Shown here: positions 59,227 to 64,000 of the stretch, one piece after another
How positions within the stretch are numbered: position 1 is the stretch's first letter
Layout: each line of letters begins with the position of its first letter
Assembly: GCA_020634435.1 (NCBI GenBank)
Contig: JACKBS010000009.1
Span: forward strand, 124,001-188,000
Source: Ardenticatenaceae bacterium
Lineage (GTDB): Bacteria; Chloroflexota; Anaerolineae; Promineifilales; Promineifilaceae
Direction of reading: 5' to 3'
DNA length: 64,000 bases
Notes under the pieces: generated by a model
Told to the model about the DNA's origin: nothing
What the model saw: only the letters and a program-made list of their open reading frames with translations
Database searches by the model: none
Made by a program: the position numbers and the translations under genes

Positions 59227-59259
59227 AGATTGGACCAATCTCGCAGATTGGTCCAATCT
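59227..59259. terminator. Hairpin between MFS and lipoprotein genes
   Basis: AGATTGGACCAATC (59227-59240) and its exact complement (59246-59259) flank TCGCA. Each arm is itself nearly palindromic. It lies between convergent genes; no long T-run follows. Confidence 0.55.
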
Positions 59260-59274
59260 GGACAGGATTGAGAC

Positions 59275-60822
59275 TTAGTTTTTGGTCAGCGTTAAGGTGT
59301 AGCCAGCGGCACCTGCGTCAAAATCGAGCACGCCAATGATGTGCAGACCGCGCTGGGTGAGGCTGACGTTTTGAATGTCGGCATCCTGGAAAACAGGGCC
59401 GATGGCAGCAAAATCGGGCGGACCAAACAGGCCCAGCACAAAATCGCCATCGCTGCCCGTGGCCGCGGCCGAAATGCTCACCGTGTCGCCACTTTCACCC
59501 AAGAAGCACCAGTAATCAATGCCTAACACGGGCACTTCATCGGTAACGGTTTGGCCGTAGTCGATACGGCCTTTGATGGTGTCGGGGAAGCCGCCGCCTT
59601 CGCTAAAAATGAGGCAGTAGTCGCCTTCGGTGGCGTTGAGGTTGTAGACGCGAATGTGGTAATCCAACGCCACGTTTAGCTGGGCATTGGTGATTGCTTC
59701 CAGGCCGCCATTGCCGGTGTTGTTGGCCTGTGCCACTACGTCTTTGTTTGGCCCAATGATTTCCAGCACCAGGTTCATGGTGGATTCGGAAACAGCCGTT
59801 ACCGTTACCGCCCCTTCATAATCCAAAATCATGGGCCACAAATGGGCCTCTTCCTCCGAGAGCAGCTCAAGCACGGGCGTTTCTGCGGCGAGCTCGTCAA
59901 ACTCAATCACATCAAAATCGTTCGGATTGCGTGTCGCAGTGGTAAAAACCTGCGGTGTGACGGTTGGCGTGCTGGCGCCGGAGCTGCCTGTGGGAGTAGG
60001 CGTACCGCTGCCCGTTGTAGGTGAGGGGCCGGGGTTGCCGCCCGGTGAGGGCGTGTTGATGGAATCGACCGTGGGCGAGGCGGTGCTAACGGCCGTTCCT
60101 GAACCCACAGTTGGAGTGACCGCCGCAGTGGTGGGGGTGGTGTTGCTGCCCGGCGTGCTGTCGCCTGGCGGTGCGGGAATAGTCGTGCTGGCGCTGGTGG
60201 GGGTAAACGTGACATCTCCTTCGGTAAATTCCAGCGTCGGCGTGGCTGGCTGGCTGTCGTCGCCGGGGTTGGCAACGGCCGTTTCTATGCCAGTGTCTAC
60301 CCCGGCAATTTGCGTGCCAGACCCGGTGGGTGTGAGCGTAACGCGGGCAATTGGGCTGGGCGAGAGGATGTCGCTGGCTTTGAGATACCAGATTTGCATC
60401 GTGGTGGCGCTTTTGCCGCAGCCCACAGGCCCTTCAAACAGCTGCCATACCCCGGCAATGGTCATCGTGAGGTCGGTCGGTAGCAGGGAACGTACTTGCG
60501 AATCAAAACCACCGACGGCAATCAGACTGCCATCTTCACCTTCCAGCTGCCAGGTTGCGGGCGCGGGATGCGGATCAGTTTCGCACACTAGCAGCGGCAG
60601 GCGGCGATACTGACCGGTGAGCGTGACAAAATTTTCGGCATAGGCTTCGGGGTCTGCTGCTAGGTCTGAAATGGCGATATTTTCCGGTGACGTGGGCGTT
60701 TCGGCTTCCTCGGTGCCGTCTGCTTCGGCAAACGGGGTGGGGGTGGGGCGCTGGCTCCCGCTGCAAGCAATCAGGAGCGTTACCAGTACAAGCCAAAAGA
60801 TGAGGTTCCGTTGTTTCATCAT
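59275..60822 (-). CDS. Lipoprotein with Pro/Thr-rich linker and PPC-like C-terminal domain
   Basis: About 515 residues from ATG 60822 or 60819. The signal NLIFWLVLVTLLIACSG has a lipobox with Cys ~19. The N-terminal domain (~45-165) includes ENFVTLTGQYRRLPLLVCETDPHPAPATWQLEGED. A Pro/Thr/Ser/Gly linker runs ~195-300. The C-terminal domain resembles PPC modules (LVLEIIGPNKDVVAQANNTGNGGLEAI, LDYHIRVYNLNATEGDYCLIFSEG, then a second half). It is probably an exported ligand-binding or adhesion protein. Lgt (45555) would lipidate it. Confidence 0.75.
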   Translation of the reverse strand: MMKQRNLIFWLVLVTLLIACSGSQRPTPTPFAEADGTEEAETPTSPENIAISDLAADPEAYAENFVTLTGQYRRLPLLVCETDPHPAPATWQLEGEDGSLIAVGGFDSQVRSLLPTDLTMTIAGVWQLFEGPVGCGKSATTMQIWYLKASDILSPSPIARVTLTPTGSGTQIAGVDTGIETAVANPGDDSQPATPTLEFTEGDVTFTPTSASTTIPAPPGDSTPGSNTTPTTAAVTPTVGSGTAVSTASPTVDSINTPSPGGNPGPSPTTGSGTPTPTGSSGASTPTVTPQVFTTATRNPNDFDVIEFDELAAETPVLELLSEEEAHLWPMILDYEGAVTVTAVSESTMNLVLEIIGPNKDVVAQANNTGNGGLEAITNAQLNVALDYHIRVYNLNATEGDYCLIFSEGGGFPDTIKGRIDYGQTVTDEVPVLGIDYWCFLGESGDTVSISAAATGSDGDFVLGLFGPPDFAAIGPVFQDADIQNVSLTQRGLHIIGVLDFDAGAAGYTLTLTKN

Positions 60823-60933
60823 GCGTTCCAATTTTCTGTCGGTTTATGCCCCAGGTTACCAGGCAGCCAGCCGTATGATACCAAAATTAGCGGAGAAAGT
60901 GGTGATTGGTTCATAATTGTTTAGAATGATTGG

Positions 60934-60951
60934 CGGAAACGGCCGTTTCCG
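60934..60951. repeat. 18-bp perfect palindrome extending an ACGGCCGT core
   Basis: CGGAAACGGCCGTTTCCG lies in the leader of the HD-domain gene, just upstream of its AAAGGA. Outer TTGGCGG/CCGCCAA arms (60930-60936 and 60955-60961) could form an alternative hairpin that overlaps the ribosome binding site. Confidence 0.6.
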
Positions 60952-60971
60952 TCACCGCCAAAAGGACACCT

Positions 60972-61964
60972 ATGCAGATCAACGATCCCATCTATGGCCC
61001 AACCGAGATTGACGAACCACTCTTGCTCGATCTCCTTCATTCGCACGCCGTTCAGAGGCTGCACGGCGTGCTCCAGCACGGCATCACCGGGCTGATTGGC
61101 CTGACGCAGCCCATCACCCGCTACGATCATTCCGTCGGTGCGATGCTGCTGGTGCGGCGGTTGGGTGGTTCCCTGCGCGAGCAAATCGCCGCCTTGCTGC
61201 ACGACATCAGCCACACCGCGTTCAGCCACGTCATTGATTACGTGCTAGATGACCACGACGGGCAAAGCTTTCATGATGAAATGAAAGAGTCGTACGTGGC
61301 GGGCACTGATTTGCCCGGCATTTTGGCCCAACACGCTTACGACTGGACTGACTTGATGGATGAGACCACGTTTCCGCTGCTGGAACAGCCGTCGCCCCGC
61401 CTGTGTGCCGACCGGATTGATTATTTTTTGCGCGACTGCATTGGTCTGGGCTTGGCAGCACAGGCAGAGGTGGATCGGGCCGTGGCGGATTTGGTGGTGG
61501 GGAACGGCCGTATCGCCCTCAAAACGGTAGAAGTTGCCCGCTGGTTTGGCAATACGTTCATGGCCGCCGATGATGCCAGCTGGGCCAACTTTCGCGAGGT
61601 GGGGCTGTATGAGCTAACGGCCCAAGCGATCCGACGGGGGTTGGCGCTTGGTGCCATCACCCAGGCCGATTTTTGGCTGACTGACGCCGTGCTGTGGCAA
61701 AAGCTGGATGCGGTTGAGGATCACGATTTGCAAACTTTGTTGGCTCAGGTTTCATTGAGTACGCAGTTTGTCTGGGACGAGGCTAGCCCCACCTTTTGCG
61801 TCAGCACCAAGCTGCGGGCGGTGGACCCGGATGTATTGGGAGAGGATGGGGAATTGCGGCCGCTTTCCACCCTTGACCCCGATTTTGCCAACCGGCGCGA
61901 AGCGTATCTGAACCGCAAGCAAGGGGCATGGCCAATGCGAGTGATTGTGGCAGAAGAAAAATAA
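60972..61964 (+). CDS. HD-domain phosphohydrolase
   Basis: 330 residues from ATG 60972; AAAGGA at 60961-60966 precedes it. The HD core is TRYDHSVGAMLLVRRL (first His), LLHDISHTAFSHVIDYVL (His-Asp) and LCADRIDYFLRD (later Asp), giving the H...HD...D metal site. The layout resembles the dGTPase/SAMHD1-related branch and its YdhJ-like relatives. The nucleotide or other phosphate ester substrate is not predictable. It has no signal peptide and is not in an operon. Confidence 0.82.
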   Translation: MQINDPIYGPTEIDEPLLLDLLHSHAVQRLHGVLQHGITGLIGLTQPITRYDHSVGAMLLVRRLGGSLREQIAALLHDISHTAFSHVIDYVLDDHDGQSFHDEMKESYVAGTDLPGILAQHAYDWTDLMDETTFPLLEQPSPRLCADRIDYFLRDCIGLGLAAQAEVDRAVADLVVGNGRIALKTVEVARWFGNTFMAADDASWANFREVGLYELTAQAIRRGLALGAITQADFWLTDAVLWQKLDAVEDHDLQTLLAQVSLSTQFVWDEASPTFCVSTKLRAVDPDVLGEDGELRPLSTLDPDFANRREAYLNRKQGAWPMRVIVAEEK

Positions 61965-61992
61965 TCCACAGATTGCGCAGATTGCACAGATT
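61964..61992. repeat. Dispersed CACAGATT-type repeat
   Basis: ATCCACAGATTGCGCAGATT and GCACAGATT follow immediately on the HD gene stop codon. Same family as at 18454, 24886 and 62729. Confidence 0.6.
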
Positions 61993-62056
61993 ATTTTAAA
62001 TCTTTGTGTTTTTCTGCGTGACTCTGTGTTCCAATTTATTCTTTTAAGGAGAAAAG

Positions 62057-62677
62057 ATGCAGTTAAATCCGCAAGAACTCCCATACAAGGATCGGTACAA
62101 ACTGATGATTGGGTCGATTGTGCCCCGGCCTATTGCCTGGGTCAGTACGATTGATGCCGAAGGACGGCCGAATTTAGCCCCGTTTTCGTTTTTTACGGCC
62201 GTTTGTTCCAATCCCATGACGCTGCTGTTTTCCCCTGGCTGGAGCGAACTGCGTGGCCGGATGAAGGACACGCTGTACAACATTCGCGCCGTGCCGGAAT
62301 TTGTCATCAACATCGTCAACGAAGCAACGGCCGAAGCGATGAATCTCACCGCCACCGAATTCGACGCGGGCGTGGACGAGTTTGCCTGGGCGGGGGTGAC
62401 GGCGATGCCCAGCGAGACAATTCGCGTGCCGCGCGTGGCTGAGGCACCGGTGGCTTTTGAATGCAAGCTGCAACAAATTGTGGTGGTGCACGAGGGGCCG
62501 GGCGGTGGCGCGGTGGTGTTTGGCGAGGTGCAGTCGATTTTTGTGCGGGACGATGTGATGGAAAACTGCCGTATCGACCCAGAAAAATTGCAGCCAATCG
62601 GCCGTATGGCGGGTTCAGGCTATGCCCACATCAACAGCTTCTTCGAAATGCACCGCGTGCCGCCGCCAGTAGAGTAG
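62057..62677 (+). CDS. Flavin-reductase-like FMN-binding split-barrel protein
   Basis: 206 residues; TAAGGAG precedes ATG 62057. The pattern LMIGSIVPRPIAWVSTIDAEGRPNLAPFSFFTAVCSNPMTLLFSPGW is typical of the flavin reductase-like FMN-binding domain (DIM6/NTAB type). NIRAVPEFVINIVNEATAEAMNLTA and IVVVHEGPGGGAVVFGEVQSI are the later conserved strands. Such proteins supply reduced flavin to oxygenases or act as oxygenases themselves. No partner gene is adjacent, so the substrate is unknown. Confidence 0.82.
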   Translation: MQLNPQELPYKDRYKLMIGSIVPRPIAWVSTIDAEGRPNLAPFSFFTAVCSNPMTLLFSPGWSELRGRMKDTLYNIRAVPEFVINIVNEATAEAMNLTATEFDAGVDEFAWAGVTAMPSETIRVPRVAEAPVAFECKLQQIVVVHEGPGGGAVVFGEVQSIFVRDDVMENCRIDPEKLQPIGRMAGSGYAHINSFFEMHRVPPPVE

Positions 62678-62728
62678 AGACCCAGATATCGACGCGAGGT
62701 TCCTAGGTAGGGCTTGCCAGTACAAATG

Positions 62729-62800
62729 AAAATCCACAGATTACGCAGATTGCACAGATTGATCTTATCTGCGTAATCTGTGCCATCTGTGGATGATTTT
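62729..62800. repeat. Long inverted CACAGATT-type repeat
   Basis: The left half reads AAAATCCACAGATTACGCAG and GCACAGATT; the right half contains ATCTGCGTAATCTGTG and CATCTGTGGATGATTTT. They can pair as a hairpin of about 30 bp with some mismatches. It lies between the convergent flavin-protein and SDR genes. Confidence 0.6.
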
Positions 62801-62823
62801 CTCTAAATTCCTTTGTGGCAAAA

Positions 62824-63669
62824 TTAGGCTAATCCGGTGAGTTCCTCGCTGAGTTGCCAGAGGCGTTGGGCAACGGCCGTATCGTACGAAATTTTTGAGG
62901 ATTGCACTGGTTTTTTCTTGGCAAAATATTTGCCGCTGATGCCTTCCACGTCGGGCGAGCTGGCCAGATAGATTTGGGTTTGGGCACCTTGCTCGGGGGT
63001 AAGGAGAAACGGCCGTATCAGCTTAAAAATCCACCCCATAAAACCCTGACCAGTGGCAAATTCGGTAGCCACTCCGCCAGGATGCAGGGCGTTAGCGGTG
63101 ACGCCACTGCCAGCCAGCCGCCGCGCCAACTCGTAGGTAAACAAAATATTGGCCAGCTTTGACTGCCCGTAAGCTTCAAAACTGCGATATTTTTGGGCCA
63201 TCATGATGTCGTCAAAATGGATTTTAGCCCCGACATGGGCTGTTGAAGCGACGTTCACAATGCGTGCTGGGGCCGAGGCCTTGAGCAAGTCCAGCAGCAA
63301 ATTGGTGAGCAAAAAGTAGTTGAGATGGTTCAGGGCAAACGTCATTTCATAGCCATCAACAGAGACTTCCCGTTGGTTAAAGATGCCCCCCGCATTGTTT
63401 ACCAGCACGTCTAAACGGCCGTAGTTCGCCTGAACGGTATCTGCCAATTCCCGAATTGAAGCCATGCTGGAAAGATCGGCCAGCAGCAGCTGTACTTTGT
63501 CGCTGTTGCTCGCCTGACGAATCTCGTCCAGGGCAGCTTCACCCCGTACCTGGCTGCGCGCCACCATGATCACGGTCGCGCCCATTTGGGCCAGCTCGCG
63601 TGCCGTTACTTTGCCCATCCCGGCGTTTGCCCCGGTGACCAGACATACTTTGCCTATCATGTTGTTCAT
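62824..63669 (-). CDS. Short-chain dehydrogenase/reductase (retinol-dehydrogenase-like)
   Basis: 281 residues from ATG 63669; no clear Shine-Dalgarno. The nucleotide motif VTGANAGMGKVTA (TGxxxGxG) is at ~11-23. LADLSS supplies the Asp, NNAG the structural motif, Ser in NVASTAH and YGQSK the catalytic Tyr/Lys. MVARSQ after the second strand has Arg, favouring NADP(H). The layout is closest to the retinol dehydrogenase/WWOX branch. Substrate unknown. It is upstream of nothing on its strand; a RAM-domain gene lies 45 bp further up. Confidence 0.88.
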   Translation of the reverse strand: MNNMIGKVCLVTGANAGMGKVTARELAQMGATVIMVARSQVRGEAALDEIRQASNSDKVQLLLADLSSMASIRELADTVQANYGRLDVLVNNAGGIFNQREVSVDGYEMTFALNHLNYFLLTNLLLDLLKASAPARIVNVASTAHVGAKIHFDDIMMAQKYRSFEAYGQSKLANILFTYELARRLAGSGVTANALHPGGVATEFATGQGFMGWIFKLIRPFLLTPEQGAQTQIYLASSPDVEGISGKYFAKKKPVQSSKISYDTAVAQRLWQLSEELTGLA

Positions 63670-63714
63670 ATTTTTGCTAAATGAGCTAAATCATAGATTG
63701 CGAATCTCAAGGTT

Positions 63715-63996
63715 TTATTCGTCAATCCCAATCGAGAACATGCTTTCCAGATCGTGTTTAGAGAAGACGCGGAAGGCAATAAGCGTTTCGGAGTTGGTAA
63801 TGCCGGACACGGTGAGCATTTTCTCCGTCACCAGTTCGGCCATCGTGTCATTGTCTGGCACACGAATAATGGCCACCAGATCAAAACGGCCGCCTACCGA
63901 AAACACCTCGCTAATCCCCTTCATCTCGGCCAAACGGCTGCCGACTTCGTTAATTTTCCCCGGCTCTACATTGAGCAAAACGACTGTGCTAACCAT
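63715..63996 (-). CDS. Stand-alone AsnC/Lrp ligand-binding (RAM) domain protein
   Basis: 93 residues from ATG 63996, four bases inside the window edge, so upstream context is unseen. STVVLLNVEPGKINEVGSRLAEMKGISEVFSVGGRFDLVAIIRVPDNDTMAELV is the RAM/AsnC-type effector domain without an HTH. Such proteins bind amino acids and oligomerise. It may modulate full-length Lrp-family proteins elsewhere or act as an amino-acid sensor. The SDR gene follows in the same direction. Confidence 0.82.
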   Translation of the reverse strand: MVSTVVLLNVEPGKINEVGSRLAEMKGISEVFSVGGRFDLVAIIRVPDNDTMAELVTEKMLTVSGITNSETLIAFRVFSKHDLESMFSIGIDE

Positions 63997-64000
63997 GATC

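Larger units (their letters stand above)
258..63422. repeat. Dispersed palindrome family ACGGCCGT (often AACGGCCGTT), about 115 copies
   Basis: Exact copies occur from 258-265 to 63415-63422, on average one per ~550 bp by my count, with another ~35 one-mismatch versions keeping CGGCCG. They are in coding regions of both strands and all frames, in leaders (for example 14255-14264 as the whole Shine-Dalgarno spacer), and in terminators (2212, 3903, 31170). Copies are spread over nearly all genes rather than clustered. Chance expectation at this base composition is about one copy per window. Confidence 0.9.

Noticed and set aside
59831..60613. Plus-strand Val/Gly-rich frame of 260 codons
   Set aside because: It is the antisense of the Pro/Thr-rich linker lipoprotein; low complexity on one strand creates long open frames on the other.
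258..63422. ACGGCCGT copies considered as a CRISPR array or simple tandem repeat
   Set aside because: Copies are single, irregularly spaced and mostly inside conserved genes, with no regular spacers.

Overview
The window looks like a chromosomal segment of a Chloroflexota bacterium (Anaerolineae/Ardenticatenia-like). This rests on gene content, not on a marker-gene phylogeny. The signs are a Gram-positive-style LexA box, long GAF/PAS kinases without output domains, a solute-binding/VWA fusion, secreted proteins with Pro/Thr-rich linkers and PPC-like domains, and a secreted protein ending in a short hydrophobic FLP-type tail. No transposase, integrase, prophage or CRISPR array is visible. Base composition and gene style are even throughout, so this appears to be ordinary core chromosome.

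Layout. 0-5 kb: a truncated HMA-domain protein, a BTAD-type regulator, three unrecognised small proteins and a sulfotransferase-like protein. 5-11 kb: mcrC and a minus-strand run of receiver/kinase proteins, one of them split by an in-frame amber codon. 11-20 kb: a WYL regulator, a SirB1-like protein, a divergent aminotransferase and omega-amidase pair, a ParA ATPase with a coiled-coil partner, a zinc-ribbon protein and mcrB. 20-30 kb: secreted protein, solute-binding/VWA fusion, two tandem patatins, a membrane histidine kinase, tRNA-Ser(GGA) and gamma-glutamyltransferase. 30-33 kb: lexA with a perfect operator inside its promoter, an FtsK-like ATPase and a small protein. 33-41 kb: REC-GAF-PAS protein, peptide-type solute-binding lipoprotein, rsmG, a receiver-linked class III cyclase, recF and sppA. 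41-50 kb: a large acidic envelope protein, an alkaline-phosphatase-superfamily enzyme, lgt, guaB, purB and a GNAT acetyltransferase. 50-64 kb: sucB/sucA, a molybdopterin oxidoreductase, two trypsin-like proteases with a NarL-type regulator, an MFS transporter, a lipoprotein, an HD hydrolase, a flavin-reductase-like protein, an SDR and a stand-alone RAM-domain protein.

The strongest unexplained signal is a dispersed octamer palindrome, ACGGCCGT, usually extended to AACGGCCGTT. I counted about 115 exact copies by eye, roughly one per 550 bp, where about one would be expected by chance. It occurs in genes on both strands and in all three reading frames (read as Thr-Ala-Val, Asn-Gly-Arg or x-Arg-Pro), in leaders and in rho-independent terminators. 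In density it resembles cyanobacterial HIP1 and DNA-uptake sequences, but its sequence differs.

Intergenic regions also carry several families of hairpin-forming repeats, many of them at the ends of convergent genes. Several genes without a Shine-Dalgarno sequence have a plausible -10 element 6-8 nt upstream of the start codon, which suggests leaderless mRNAs.
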